Both the position numbers and the translations under genes were made by a program. The notes under the pieces were generated by a model. That model was given only the letters and a program-made list of their open reading frames with translations. It was not told where the DNA came from and searched no databases. From the NCBI RefSeq assembly GCF_031583025.1, contig NZ_CP134062.1, positions 3,038,001 through 3,102,000 on the forward strand: a stretch of DNA of 64,000 nucleotides, read 5' to 3'. The DNA comes from Mycobacterium sp. Z3061. GTDB lineage: Bacteria > Actinomycetota > Actinomycetes > Mycobacteriales > Mycobacteriaceae. This document shows, in pieces, positions 48,492-57,684 of this stretch; position 1 is the stretch's first letter; every line of letters begins with the position of its first letter.

Positions 48492-51227
48492 GTGAGCCCA
48501 GCACGGACCGCAGCCGCCGCGGCGAATCCCGCAGACACCGCCAACGACAAGCCCACCCTGATGCTGCTCGACGGCAACTCCCTGGCGTTCCGGGCCTTCT
48601 ACGCGCTGCCCGCGGAGAACTTCAAAACCCGCGGCGGGCTGACCACCAACGCCGTGTACGGCTTCACCGCCATGCTGATCAACCTGCTGCGCGACGAGGC
48701 GCCGACGCACATCGCCGCGGCGTTCGACGTGTCCCGGCAGACGTTCCGTTCCGAGCGCTACCCCGAATACAAGGCGAACCGATCCTCGACCCCGGATGAG
48801 TTCCACGGCCAGATCGACATCACCAAAGAGGTGCTCAACGCCCTGGGCATCACGGTGCTGGCCGAGGCCGGATTCGAAGCCGACGACATCATCGCCACGC
48901 TGGCCACCCAGGCCGAGAACGAGGGCTACCGGGTGCTGGTGGTGACCGGCGACCGTGACTCGCTGCAACTGGTCAGCGACGACGTCACGGTGCTCTACCC
49001 GCGCAAAGGTGTCAGTGAACTCACCCGCTTCACTCCCGAGGCCGTCGTCGAGAAATACGGTCTGACCCCGACGCAGTACCCCGACTTCGCCGCGCTGCGC
49101 GGCGACCCCAGCGACAACCTGCCGGGCATTCCCGGGGTGGGGGAGAAGACGGCGTCGAAGTGGATCATCGAGTACGGCTCGCTGCAGGGTCTGGTCGACA
49201 ACGTCGAATCGGTGCGCGGCAAGGTCGGGGACGCGTTGCGGGCCCATGTGGCCAATGTCGTCCTGAACCGGGAGCTCACTGAGCTGGTCAAGGACGTGCC
49301 GCTGGCGCAGACGCCGGACACGCTGCGGCTGCAGCCCTGGGACCGCGACCACATTCACCGCCTCTTCGACGACCTCGAGTTCCGGGTGCTGCGGGACCGG
49401 CTGTTCGACACGCTGGCCGCCGTCGAACCCGAGGTAGACGAAGGCTTCGACGTGCGCGGCGGCGCCCTGGAGCCGGGCACCGTCGGGCAGTGGCTTGCCG
49501 AGCATGCCGGCGACGGCCGCCGGTCCGGCTTGACGGTGGTGGGCACGCACCTCCCGCACGGCGGCGACGCCACCGCGCTGGCCATCGCAGCCGCCGACGG
49601 CGACGGCGCCTACATCGAGACCGCCACCCTGACACCCGAGGATGACGCGGCGCTGGCAGCCTGGCTGGCCGATCCGGACAAACCCAAGGCCCTGCACGAG
49701 GCCAAGTTGGCCATCCATGACCTGCGCGGCCGCGGCTGGTCGCTGGAGGGGGTCACGTCCGACACCGCGCTGGCCGCCTACCTGGTGCGGCCCGGGCAGC
49801 GCAGCTTTACCCTCGACGACCTCTCGCTGCGCTACCTCAGACGTGAGCTACGTGCGGAAACCACTGAGCAACAACAACTTTCGTTGCTCGACGACTCCGA
49901 CGGCACCGACGACCAGGCCGTGCAGACCGCGATCCTGCGAGCTCGGGCCGTCATCGACCTCGCCGATGCCCTCGATGCCGAGCTGGACCGGATCGACTCC
50001 ACCGCGTTGCTGGGCGAGATGGAGCTGCCGGTGCAGCGGGTGCTGGCCGGGATGGAAAGCGTCGGCATCGCGGTCGACCTGAACATGCTCACCGAGCTGC
50101 AAAGCCAGTTCGGCGACGAGATTCGGGACGCGGCCGAGGCCGCCTACGCCGTCATCGGCAAACAGATCAACCTGGGCTCGCCCAAACAGCTGCAGGTGGT
50201 GCTGTTCGACGAGCTCGGCATGCCCAAGACCAAGCGCACCAAGACCGGCTACACCACCGACGCCGACGCTCTGCAATCCCTGTTCGACAAGACCGGCCAC
50301 CCGTTCCTGCAGCATCTGCTGACCCACCGCGACGTCACGCGGCTCAAGGTGACCGTCGACGGATTGCTGAACTCGGTGGCCGCCGACGGGCGCATTCACA
50401 CCACGTTCAACCAGACGATCGCCGCGACCGGCCGGCTTTCCTCCACCGAGCCGAACCTGCAGAACATCCCGATCCGCACGGACGCCGGACGGCAGATCCG
50501 CGACGCGTTCGTCGTAGGAAAGGGCGAGTACGCCGAGCTGATGACCGCCGACTACAGCCAGATCGAGATGCGGATCATGGCGCATCTGTCCCGTGACGAG
50601 GGACTGATCGAGGCCTTCAACACCGGCGAAGACCTGCACTCGTTCGTCGCCTCCCGGGCCTTCGGGGTCCCGATCGGTGAGGTCACCGGAGAATTGCGGC
50701 GCCGGGTGAAGGCGATGTCCTACGGCCTGGCCTACGGGCTCAGCGCCTACGGTCTGTCGGCCCAGCTCAAGATCTCCACCGAGGAGGCCAAGGAGCAGAT
50801 GGACCAGTACTTCGCCCGATTCGGCGGGGTGCGCGACTATCTGCTGGCCGTCGTCGAACAGGCACGCAAGGACGGTTACACCTCGACGGTGCTCGGCCGG
50901 CGCCGCTACCTGCCCGAGCTGGACAGCAGCAACCGCCAGGTGCGCGAGGCCGCCGAACGGGCAGCGCTCAATGCGCCGATCCAGGGCAGCGCCGCCGACA
51001 TCATCAAGGTGGCGATGATCGAAGTGGACAAGGCGATCAAAGCCAGCGGCCTGGCGTCGCGGATGCTGCTGCAGGTCCACGACGAATTGCTGTTCGAGAT
51101 CGCCCCCGGGGAGCGCGAGGAACTCGAGGCATTGGTTCGCGACAAAATGGGCGGGGCCTACCCGCTCGACGTGCCGCTGGAGGTGTCGGTCGGCTACGGC
51201 CGCAGCTGGGACGCCGCCGCGCATTAA
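48492..51227 (+). CDS. polA: DNA polymerase I PolA
   Basis: A 911-residue repair polymerase. The 5' nuclease domain (about 20-310) has DGNSLAFRAFYALP and EADDIIATL. The middle 3'-5' exonuclease-like domain (about 330-500) lacks clear catalytic carboxylates, as in other mycobacteria. The polymerase domain (about 520-911) has motif A DYSQIEMRIMAHLS, the O-helix RRRVKAMSYGLAYG and motif C VHDELLFE. The GTG at 48492 was chosen for lack of any upstream coding similarity. It fills gaps in excision repair and Okazaki fragment processing. Confidence 0.97.
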   Translation: MSPARTAAAAANPADTANDKPTLMLLDGNSLAFRAFYALPAENFKTRGGLTTNAVYGFTAMLINLLRDEAPTHIAAAFDVSRQTFRSERYPEYKANRSSTPDEFHGQIDITKEVLNALGITVLAEAGFEADDIIATLATQAENEGYRVLVVTGDRDSLQLVSDDVTVLYPRKGVSELTRFTPEAVVEKYGLTPTQYPDFAALRGDPSDNLPGIPGVGEKTASKWIIEYGSLQGLVDNVESVRGKVGDALRAHVANVVLNRELTELVKDVPLAQTPDTLRLQPWDRDHIHRLFDDLEFRVLRDRLFDTLAAVEPEVDEGFDVRGGALEPGTVGQWLAEHAGDGRRSGLTVVGTHLPHGGDATALAIAAADGDGAYIETATLTPEDDAALAAWLADPDKPKALHEAKLAIHDLRGRGWSLEGVTSDTALAAYLVRPGQRSFTLDDLSLRYLRRELRAETTEQQQLSLLDDSDGTDDQAVQTAILRARAVIDLADALDAELDRIDSTALLGEMELPVQRVLAGMESVGIAVDLNMLTELQSQFGDEIRDAAEAAYAVIGKQINLGSPKQLQVVLFDELGMPKTKRTKTGYTTDADALQSLFDKTGHPFLQHLLTHRDVTRLKVTVDGLLNSVAADGRIHTTFNQTIAATGRLSSTEPNLQNIPIRTDAGRQIRDAFVVGKGEYAELMTADYSQIEMRIMAHLSRDEGLIEAFNTGEDLHSFVASRAFGVPIGEVTGELRRRVKAMSYGLAYGLSAYGLSAQLKISTEEAKEQMDQYFARFGGVRDYLLAVVEQARKDGYTSTVLGRRRYLPELDSSNRQVREAAERAALNAPIQGSAADIIKVAMIEVDKAIKASGLASRMLLQVHDELLFEIAPGEREELEALVRDKMGGAYPLDVPLEVSVGYGRSWDAAAH

Positions 51228-51255
51228 AGGCGTTTCCGGAATTTAGACTGCTGAG

Positions 51256-52209
51256 ATGTCGGATGCCGCGGAGCGCCGCCCGCTCGCGCGTTACCCGCTG
51301 ATGGTGGCGTCGAAAGTTTTCGCCCTGCTGCCGGCCCCGGTGGCTGACGCGTTTCTGGCCGTGGTGGCGCGCCTCGTGTACTGGCGGGGGCGTGCCCAGC
51401 ATCTGAACGTGCTGCAGGATTTCCGCGACAACGTGGACCCGACGGCGCAGTTCTCCACCCGCAAGTGGCAGCCGGTCCGGGCGATGTATCGAGCACTGGT
51501 CCGCAACGCCAACGACGCGATCTGGTTCCTCGCCGCACCCCATGCGGTCGCGCGGCGGCGCTTCCACATCGCCGACCCGGCGCCGCTGCACGCAGCGCTC
51601 GATGCCGGCCGCCCCGCAGGTGTCGGCGCCATCGTCGCCTTTCCACACCTGGGCTCCTACGCCGCCCTGCCGATTGTGCTGGCGCTCAACGGGTTGCCGA
51701 CCACGGTTGTCGCCAACCGGCAGCGTGCCTTGATGCAGTGGGTGATCACCCGCGGCGCACAGAAGGCCGGGCTCGAGCTCATCGTCGTCGACCGCACCGG
51801 GGGAGGCAGCATCACCGCGGCAATGGCCGATGCCATCCGGCGTGGCCGGATCGTCGCGATCGCCGGTGACTACTTCCGGGCCCGCGAAGGAGGCGGTAAC
51901 GGAATCGAGGTCGATCTGGCCGGCATCAAACGCCCGATCGGCCCGGGACCGGCCCTGCTGGCCCTGCGTACCGGCGCCCTGATCGTCCCCGGCGCGGTAT
52001 TCCAGCACAAACACCAGCGTGAACCCGTGTTCGGCCAGCCGATACCCGCCGAGGTCCCGCTCGGCGGGGACGACCAGAACGTGCGAGACGCGGTACAAGA
52101 GACATCGCAGCAAGTGGCCGACGCGATCGCACTGTTCATCGAGCGCGAGCCGCAACAGTGGTTGATGCCCGGGGGGCTGGTGTCGGATTCGATCGGGCGC
52201 CGGCGGTAA
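51256..52209 (+). CDS. Lysophospholipid acyltransferase-like (LPLAT) membrane enzyme
   Basis: A 317-residue protein of the HtrB/PatA-type acyltransferase group. The active-site motif reads FPHLGSY (His131) instead of the usual HxxxxD/E, followed by TTVVANRQRALMQWV and AGDYFRAREGGGNG. One hydrophobic helix near the N-terminus (about 15-45) suggests membrane association. Substrate could be a phosphatidylinositol mannoside or another lysolipid. The gene sits between polA and rpsA, where I recall none in M. tuberculosis. ATG at 51256. Confidence 0.78.
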   Translation: MSDAAERRPLARYPLMVASKVFALLPAPVADAFLAVVARLVYWRGRAQHLNVLQDFRDNVDPTAQFSTRKWQPVRAMYRALVRNANDAIWFLAAPHAVARRRFHIADPAPLHAALDAGRPAGVGAIVAFPHLGSYAALPIVLALNGLPTTVVANRQRALMQWVITRGAQKAGLELIVVDRTGGGSITAAMADAIRRGRIVAIAGDYFRAREGGGNGIEVDLAGIKRPIGPGPALLALRTGALIVPGAVFQHKHQREPVFGQPIPAEVPLGGDDQNVRDAVQETSQQVADAIALFIEREPQQWLMPGGLVSDSIGRRR

Positions 52210-52269
52210 CGGTCCCGGCTTCGGTGGGGGGCGAGTTTGTCCAGCTTGCGCACCGTCGAGTAGCCTCAA

Positions 52270-52281
52270 TGGGTAAACCCA
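52270..52281. promoter_or_regulatory. TGGGT-AA-ACCCA dyad in the rpsA leader
   Basis: A perfect 5-base inverted repeat about 40 bases before the rpsA ATG. It could be an operator or a small RNA hairpin in the leader. S1 controls its own translation in E. coli, but no shared structure is apparent. Confidence 0.3.
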
Positions 52282-52322
52282 AATGTCCCTTCGATGAACC
52301 CTGTCCGGAGCAACCCAACAAT

Positions 52323-53768
52323 ATGCCGAGTCCCACCGTCACCTCGCCGCAAGTAGCCGTCAACGACATTGGCACCAGCGAGGACTTTCTCGCCGCAATA
52401 GACAAAACGATCAAGTACTTCAACGATGGCGACATCGTCGAGGGAACCATCGTCAAAGTGGACCGGGACGAGGTGCTCCTCGACATCGGCTACAAGACCG
52501 AAGGGGTCATCCCCGCCCGCGAACTCTCCATCAAGCACGACGTCGACCCCAACGAGGTCGTTTCCGTCGGTGACGAGGTCGAGGCCCTGGTTCTCACCAA
52601 AGAGGACAAAGAGGGCCGGCTCATCCTCTCCAAGAAGCGTGCGCAGTACGAGCGCGCCTGGGGCACCATCGAGGAGCTCAAGGAGAAGGACGAGGCCGTC
52701 AAGGGCACCGTCATCGAGGTCGTCAAGGGTGGCCTGATCCTCGACATCGGGCTGCGCGGCTTCCTGCCGGCCTCGCTGGTCGAGATGCGCCGCGTCCGCG
52801 ATCTGCAGCCGTACATCGGCAAGGAGATCGAAGCCAAGATCATCGAGCTGGACAAGAACCGCAACAACGTGGTGCTGTCGCGCCGCGCCTGGCTGGAGCA
52901 GACGCAGTCCGAGGTGCGCAGCGAATTCTTGAACCAGCTGCAGAAGGGCACCATCCGCAAGGGTGTCGTCTCCTCCATCGTCAACTTCGGCGCCTTCGTC
53001 GACCTCGGTGGGGTCGACGGCCTGGTGCACGTCTCCGAGCTGTCCTGGAAGCACATCGACCACCCGTCCGAGGTGGTGCAGGTGGGCGACGAGGTCACCG
53101 TCGAGGTGCTCGACGTCGACATGGACCGCGAGCGGGTTTCGTTGTCGCTCAAGGCGACCCAGGAAGACCCGTGGCGCCACTTCGCCCGCACCCACGCGAT
53201 CGGTCAGATCGTGCCGGGCAAGGTCACCAAGCTGGTCCCCTTCGGTGCGTTCGTCCGCGTCGAGGAGGGCATCGAGGGTCTGGTGCACATCTCGGAGCTG
53301 GCCGAGCGCCACGTCGAGGTGCCCGACCAGGTGGTTGCCGTCGGCGACGACGCGATGGTCAAGGTCATCGACATCGACCTGGAGCGTCGCCGTATCTCGT
53401 TGTCGCTCAAGCAGGCCAACGAGGACTACACCGAAGAGTTCGACCCCGCCAAGTACGGCATGGCCGACAGCTACGACGAGCAGGGCAACTACATCTTCCC
53501 CGAGGGCTTCGACGCCGAAACCAACGAGTGGATCGAAGGTTTCGACACGCAGCGCAACGAGTGGGAAGCCCGCTACGCCGAGGCCGAGCGCCGGCACAAG
53601 ATGCACACCGCGCAGATGGAGAAGTTCGCTGCGGCGGAGGCGGCGGATCACGCCAGCGGCGGTCAGTCCTCGTCGAGCAGCAGCTCCTCGGAGAAGTCCG
53701 CGGGCGGGTCGCTGGCCAGCGACGCCCAGCTGGCGGCTCTGCGGGAAAAGCTCGCCGGCAGCGCTTAA
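52323..53768 (+). CDS. rpsA: Ribosomal protein S1 RpsA
   Basis: A 481-residue protein, the length of the M. tuberculosis protein, with four S1 RNA-binding domains (about 35-105, 120-185, 205-275 and 290-360). Typical strands are GDIVEGTIVKVDRDEVLLDIG, broken as GDIVEGTIVKVD, and FGAFVDLGG-VDGLVHVSELSW. The C-terminal tail is acidic and then Ser-rich (SSSSSSSSEKSAGGS). It brings mRNA to the small ribosomal subunit. The ATG at 52323 has GGAG upstream. coaE follows after 10 bases. Confidence 0.97.
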   Translation: MPSPTVTSPQVAVNDIGTSEDFLAAIDKTIKYFNDGDIVEGTIVKVDRDEVLLDIGYKTEGVIPARELSIKHDVDPNEVVSVGDEVEALVLTKEDKEGRLILSKKRAQYERAWGTIEELKEKDEAVKGTVIEVVKGGLILDIGLRGFLPASLVEMRRVRDLQPYIGKEIEAKIIELDKNRNNVVLSRRAWLEQTQSEVRSEFLNQLQKGTIRKGVVSSIVNFGAFVDLGGVDGLVHVSELSWKHIDHPSEVVQVGDEVTVEVLDVDMDRERVSLSLKATQEDPWRHFARTHAIGQIVPGKVTKLVPFGAFVRVEEGIEGLVHISELAERHVEVPDQVVAVGDDAMVKVIDIDLERRRISLSLKQANEDYTEEFDPAKYGMADSYDEQGNYIFPEGFDAETNEWIEGFDTQRNEWEARYAEAERRHKMHTAQMEKFAAAEAADHASGGQSSSSSSSSEKSAGGSLASDAQLAALREKLAGSA

Positions 53769-53778
53769 TTCCGCGAGG

Positions 53779-54993
53779 ATGCTGCGCATCGGTTTGACCG
53801 GTGGCATCGGTGCCGGGAAATCGGCACTGTCGAAGACCTTCTCGGACTGCGGTGGAATCATCGTGGACGGGGATGTCATCGCCCGTGAGGTGGTCGAGCC
53901 AGGGACCGAAGGACTGGCGTCGCTGGTCGACGCCTTCGGTGAAGACATTCTCCGTCCCGACGGTGCCCTGGACCGGCCTGCCTTGGCCGCCAAGGCATTT
54001 GCCGATGAGGAAGAGCGCAAGAAGCTGAACGGCATCGTGCATCCGCTGGTCGCCAAGCGCCGCGCCGAGATCATCGAGGCAGTCCATGAGGATGCAGTTG
54101 TCGTGGAAGACATTCCGTTGTTGGTGGAGTCGGGGATGGCGCCGCTGTTCCCGCTGGTCGTCATCGTGCACGCCGACGTCGAACTGCGGATGCGTCGTCT
54201 GGTCGAGCAACGCGGGATGGCCGAGGACGATGCCCGTGCGCGCATCGCCGCGCAGGCTACCGACGAACAACGTCGTGCGGTCGCCGACATCTGGCTGGAC
54301 AATTCGGGCAGTCAGGAAGATCTGGTGCTACGCGCCCGCGACGTATGGCACAACCGCATCCTGCCGTTCGCGCACAACCTGGCTGAGCGTCAACCCGCCC
54401 GCGCGGAGGCGCGGTTGGCCCCGGCCGACCCGACGTGGCCGGATCAGGCGCGCCGCATCGTCAACCGCTTGAATACCGCTTGCGGCCACCGCGCGTTGCG
54501 GGTGGACCACATCGGCTCCACCGCGGTCGCGGAGCTGGACGCCAAGAACGTCATCGACATCCAGATCACCGTCCAATCGCTGGACGCGGCAGACGAACTC
54601 GCCGATCCGCTGCTATCCGCCGGTTACCCGCGCCTCGAGCACATCACCCAGGACGCCGCCAAGACCGATGCCCGCAGCACCGTTCCCGGCTTCGATCACA
54701 GCGACGATCCCGCGTTGTGGCACAAGCGGATTCACGCGTCGGCCGATCCCGGCCGGCCCACCAACGTGCACATCCGGGTGGCCGGCTGGCCCAATCAGCA
54801 GTTCGCGCTGCTGTTCGTCGACTGGCTGAAGGCGAATCCTGTTGTGCGCGAGGATTATCTGAAAGTCAAGCGGGCGGCCGACGCGACCGGTGACGGCAAC
54901 ATCGTGCGTTACGTGAGCGCCAAGGAACCCTGGTTTCTGGATGCCTACCGGCGCGCCTGGGAGTGGGCTGACGCCACCGGCTGGAAGCCCTAG
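53779..54993 (+). CDS. coaE: Dephospho-CoA kinase CoaE fused to a GrpB domain
   Basis: A 404-residue protein. Residues 1-200 are the kinase that phosphorylates dephospho-CoA, the last step of CoA synthesis: P-loop GGIGAGKS (8-15), DGDVIAREVVEPG and VVEDIPLLVESG. Residues 205-404 are a GrpB/UPF0157 nucleotidyltransferase-like domain with DHIGSTAVAELDAKNVIDIQ, as in M. tuberculosis CoaE. The GrpB part is proposed to help folding or regulation. ATG at 53779; upstream frame lies within rpsA. Single transcript with rpsA likely. Confidence 0.95.
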   Translation: MLRIGLTGGIGAGKSALSKTFSDCGGIIVDGDVIAREVVEPGTEGLASLVDAFGEDILRPDGALDRPALAAKAFADEEERKKLNGIVHPLVAKRRAEIIEAVHEDAVVVEDIPLLVESGMAPLFPLVVIVHADVELRMRRLVEQRGMAEDDARARIAAQATDEQRRAVADIWLDNSGSQEDLVLRARDVWHNRILPFAHNLAERQPARAEARLAPADPTWPDQARRIVNRLNTACGHRALRVDHIGSTAVAELDAKNVIDIQITVQSLDAADELADPLLSAGYPRLEHITQDAAKTDARSTVPGFDHSDDPALWHKRIHASADPGRPTNVHIRVAGWPNQQFALLFVDWLKANPVVREDYLKVKRAADATGDGNIVRYVSAKEPWFLDAYRRAWEWADATGWKP

Positions 54994-55030
54994 CTCCGCA
55001 GGGCTTCGGGGCCACGGTACCGTCAATTTC

Positions 55031-55990
55031 ATGCCGTTTGTCACGGACATCCTGGGACCGCGGCGGCCCGTCGCCTGCGAGGCGCCCCCGCTGGTGGAGG
55101 GCAGGCGGCGACGCACCAGCACCATCGACACCCATCCGGACGAGGAGCGCGGATCGATCGCGGATCTCCGGGCTCGCGACATGGACGGCGCCGATGTGCT
55201 CGGCGAGGTTCGCGTCGGTGCGCGCCTGGTGGATAACGTCATCGAGGAGATCTCCGCCACGTCGCAGGCCCCCGCACTGCAACAGCTGCGAGGTCGTCGG
55301 GTCGGCCGCGGGTTCCGGTCGACGGTCGAGACGCTCTTTCCCGAGGAGGTTGAGCGGTCCAGTCTGCTTCACCTGCTGCTTGATGACTGGGTGGGCGCGG
55401 CACTGGTGTCGGGATATGCCACCCAGCACGCGGCGATCGTCCTGGGCGTCGAGGAGAAGATGCCGCCGGGCGTGGCGGACCGCATGTCCGGGATCTGCGC
55501 GGGTTTCGCCCCTGAGGCGTCTTTGATCCGATACACACGACAGCACGATCTCATTCCGACCGGCCGAGGTCCGGTGGCACCTCCGTTGGACGGCCTGCAC
55601 CAGGTGGAGCCGCTGCGGGCCCGGGGCATGCGCAGGTTCCGTCGCCTCGATGTATGGCCGGTCGCCGATGGTGGTGCGAAGTTCGACGCGCACTTCCGTG
55701 ATTCCCATATGGACGACGACCGCGTCGAGACGATCGTGCACGAATACACCGTGGCAGGCAGCGTCGACACGTCAGAGCGGACCATCACCTCGGTCGTCGC
55801 CGAAGTGCGCGTGCTGCCGTGGCAGGAATGCCCCGGGGCCATCGGAAGCGCGGCACGCATCACGGGCATGGCGCTCGCCGAGTTGCGCGACCGCGTGCGC
55901 GGCGAATTCGTCGGCACCAGCACGTGCACGCACCTCAACGACACGCTGCGCGCGATCGCCGATCTGGAAGCCTTACTTCCGCGTCGATGA
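55031..55990 (+). CDS. DUF2889 family protein
   Basis: A 319-residue soluble protein. The C-terminus ends with FVGTSTCTHLNDTLRAIADLEAL, the CxHLND signature of DUF2889. The middle has MDDDRVETIVHEYTVAGSVD and PWQECPGAIGSAARITG. The family has no established function; its Cys/His pattern might bind a metal. ATG at 55031, 37 bases after coaE. Its 3' end overlaps the convergent TetR gene by 18 bases. It may be functionally linked to that regulator and its SRPBCC neighbour, but this is only proximity. Confidence 0.8.
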   Translation: MPFVTDILGPRRPVACEAPPLVEGRRRRTSTIDTHPDEERGSIADLRARDMDGADVLGEVRVGARLVDNVIEEISATSQAPALQQLRGRRVGRGFRSTVETLFPEEVERSSLLHLLLDDWVGAALVSGYATQHAAIVLGVEEKMPPGVADRMSGICAGFAPEASLIRYTRQHDLIPTGRGPVAPPLDGLHQVEPLRARGMRRFRRLDVWPVADGGAKFDAHFRDSHMDDDRVETIVHEYTVAGSVDTSERTITSVVAEVRVLPWQECPGAIGSAARITGMALAELRDRVRGEFVGTSTCTHLNDTLRAIADLEALLPRR

Positions 55991-56656
55991 CCTGCTCGGC
56001 CGGTCCAGATAGCCCATGAGCACCAGAACGATCTCGTCTTCGACATCCTGAAGGTCCGCCGCGTCGGGCGCGGTGACGAGGCGGTGCACCAGTGAGTCGA
56101 CCGTCGCGACGACGATGTGTGCGGTCATTGGGCCGGTGCGGACGGCGGGGTGCTGCTCGAGCAGCCGGGCCGCCACGTCCACACCGAACCGTTCCAGTTC
56201 GCGCAGCCGCTCCAGAAACGCCGGCGCGCGGGGGGCTTCCTCGAACAGCACGCGGTGCAGGCGCGGGTTGTCACGATGGTTGTCGATGGCCGCACGTACG
56301 AACAGTCGGAGGGTGTCGTCGAGCCGTGGTGGCAGGCCGCCGGCCAGACGTTCGCGCAGCAACGTCGATCCCGCGTCTACGTGCGCGTCCATCAGGGCCC
56401 GCAGCACCGCGTCCTTGTTGGGAAAGTACTGATAGAGAGACCCGATCGACAGTCCGGCTTGTTCGGCGATGCGGTTGGTGGTCCCTGCAACGTAGCCGTG
56501 CTCGGCGAAAACCTGAGCAGCCGCATCGAGGATGCGTCGCCGGGTCTGCGCTGCCCGTTCCTGTTTGGGCTGCTTGCGCTGCCGAAATCGGTCTGTCGGA
56601 GTGATCTTCCGCCTCCCGGGTGAAAGCGAGTAGTCACGCGACCCGGATGGCCGCAA
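55973..56656 (-). CDS. TetR-family transcriptional regulator
   Basis: A 227-residue regulator. The HTH region is ILDAAAQVFAEHGYVAGTTNRIAEQAGLSIGSLYQYFPNK, read here as AAAQVFAEHGY and SIGSLYQYFPNK. A TetR_C ligand domain fills the rest. The only in-frame start upstream of the HTH is a TTG at 56656, giving a 38-residue basic leader. It directly abuts an iron-box-like dyad and is divergent from an SRPBCC gene, which it probably controls. Confidence 0.85.
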   Translation of the reverse strand: MRPSGSRDYSLSPGRRKITPTDRFRQRKQPKQERAAQTRRRILDAAAQVFAEHGYVAGTTNRIAEQAGLSIGSLYQYFPNKDAVLRALMDAHVDAGSTLLRERLAGGLPPRLDDTLRLFVRAAIDNHRDNPRLHRVLFEEAPRAPAFLERLRELERFGVDVAARLLEQHPAVRTGPMTAHIVVATVDSLVHRLVTAPDAADLQDVEDEIVLVLMGYLDRPSRSSTRK

Positions 56657-56658
56657 AA

Positions 56659-56677
56659 TTAGGTTACCCTAACCACC
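56659..56677. promoter_or_regulatory. IdeR-box-like dyad
   Basis: The site TTAGGTTACCCTAACCACC matches 15 of 19 positions of the mycobacterial IdeR consensus as I recall it, with the full left half TTAGGTTA. The centre GGTTA-CCC-TAACC is a perfect inverted repeat. It lies between the start codons of the TetR and SRPBCC genes. It could instead be the TetR operator. Confidence 0.5.
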
Positions 56678-56693
56678 AGCCGAGGAGCCCGCC

Positions 56694-57143
56694 GTGCGCA
56701 CCGTTCATGTGGAAACGACCCTGCCCACCAGCGCCGACCGCGTGTGGTCGGCGATGCTCTCGCCGGCCACATTTCTCTACGTCTGCAGGGGCTTGCTGGG
56801 ATTCCCCGCGCTCGCCGGGCGCACCGAGCCGCTGCGGCCGGGTGAGCGCGGAACGGGGTGGCTGATGGCCTTCCATGTGATTCCCGCCTACCGGCACACT
56901 ATCGAGGTCACCGCAGTCGACGAGGCGACCGGCACGATCCGCACCCGGGAACACGGCGGGGTGCTCAAGGCTTGGAACCACACCTTGCACGTCGAAGCGC
57001 TGCAAGCGAATTCGTGCCGCTACAGCGACACCGTCGACATCGACGCGGGTGTTCTCACCGGTGCCGTCGCGGCGATCGCGAACGGGATCTACCGGTATCG
57101 GCAGTGGCGTTGGCGCAAACTGGTGCGGCGCCTGCCGGGCTGA
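56694..57143 (+). CDS. SRPBCC (START-like) domain protein
   Basis: A 149-residue single-domain protein with the pattern of polyketide-cyclase/SRPBCC folds: RTVHVETTLPTSADRVWSAM at the N-terminus, a beta-sheet middle, and a final helix (AVAAIANGIYRYRQWRWRKLVRRL) rich in Arg/Trp. Such proteins bind hydrophobic ligands. GTG at 56694 follows GAGGAG. Divergent from a TetR gene over 37 bases, with the iron-box-like dyad in between. The ligand is unknown. Confidence 0.8.
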   Translation: MRTVHVETTLPTSADRVWSAMLSPATFLYVCRGLLGFPALAGRTEPLRPGERGTGWLMAFHVIPAYRHTIEVTAVDEATGTIRTREHGGVLKAWNHTLHVEALQANSCRYSDTVDIDAGVLTGAVAAIANGIYRYRQWRWRKLVRRLPG

Positions 57144-57149
57144 CGCGGG

Positions 57150-57626
57150 TCAGGAAAGGCTGTGCACGCCCTCGTCGCGGCGTTTGACCAGCAGCCACGT
57201 TTCCTCGTCACCCTCGCGGATCCGGGTCATGGCGTAGCGTCCGCGCATCCTGTCGCCCCGCAGGTCGAACGAAACATGGCCGCAGGCAAGGCCCTTGGAC
57301 ATGTCGTGCTGGGTTCCGTTGGCGTACGTGCCGTGGTCCCAGACGATGACGCTGTCGGGGCCGTGCCGACCCTCGGGGATCACACCCTCGAAAGTCGCAT
57401 AGTCAAGGGGATGGTCGTCGGCGCGCCGGGCCATCCGCTGATCCGCGGGACTCACCGACGGGCCGTCGGATATGGTCCACGACACCAGCACTCCGTCGAT
57501 TTCCAGCCGGAAGTCATAGTGGTCGCTGCGCGCCAGTCGGTGCTGAACGACGAAGCACGGCCCGTCAACAGGAGCGCGGCGCTGTCGTCGATGTCGGCCG
57601 CCTTGCTCATAGTTCGTTAACGACAT
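57150..57626 (-). CDS. Stand-alone LigD-type 3'-phosphoesterase domain protein
   Basis: A 158-residue protein that matches the phosphoesterase (PE) domain of the end-joining ligase LigD. Landmarks are FVVQHRLARSDHYDFRLEIDG (here FVVQHRLARSDHYDFRLE), DHPLDYATFEGVIPEG, VIVWDHGTY and the ending ETWLLVKRRDE. The HYDFRLE motif holds metal-binding residues; the usual KH before AR is replaced by HR. It may trim 3' ends at DNA breaks. No polymerase or ligase domain is attached. ATG at 57626. Confidence 0.85.
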   Translation of the reverse strand: MSLTNYEQGGRHRRQRRAPVDGPCFVVQHRLARSDHYDFRLEIDGVLVSWTISDGPSVSPADQRMARRADDHPLDYATFEGVIPEGRHGPDSVIVWDHGTYANGTQHDMSKGLACGHVSFDLRGDRMRGRYAMTRIREGDEETWLLVKRRDEGVHSLS

Positions 57627-57684
57627 ATCAGTTGCATACCCGGGTGCTGGTCCGGAAAACTGTTGAACTGATTACACTTTCGCC

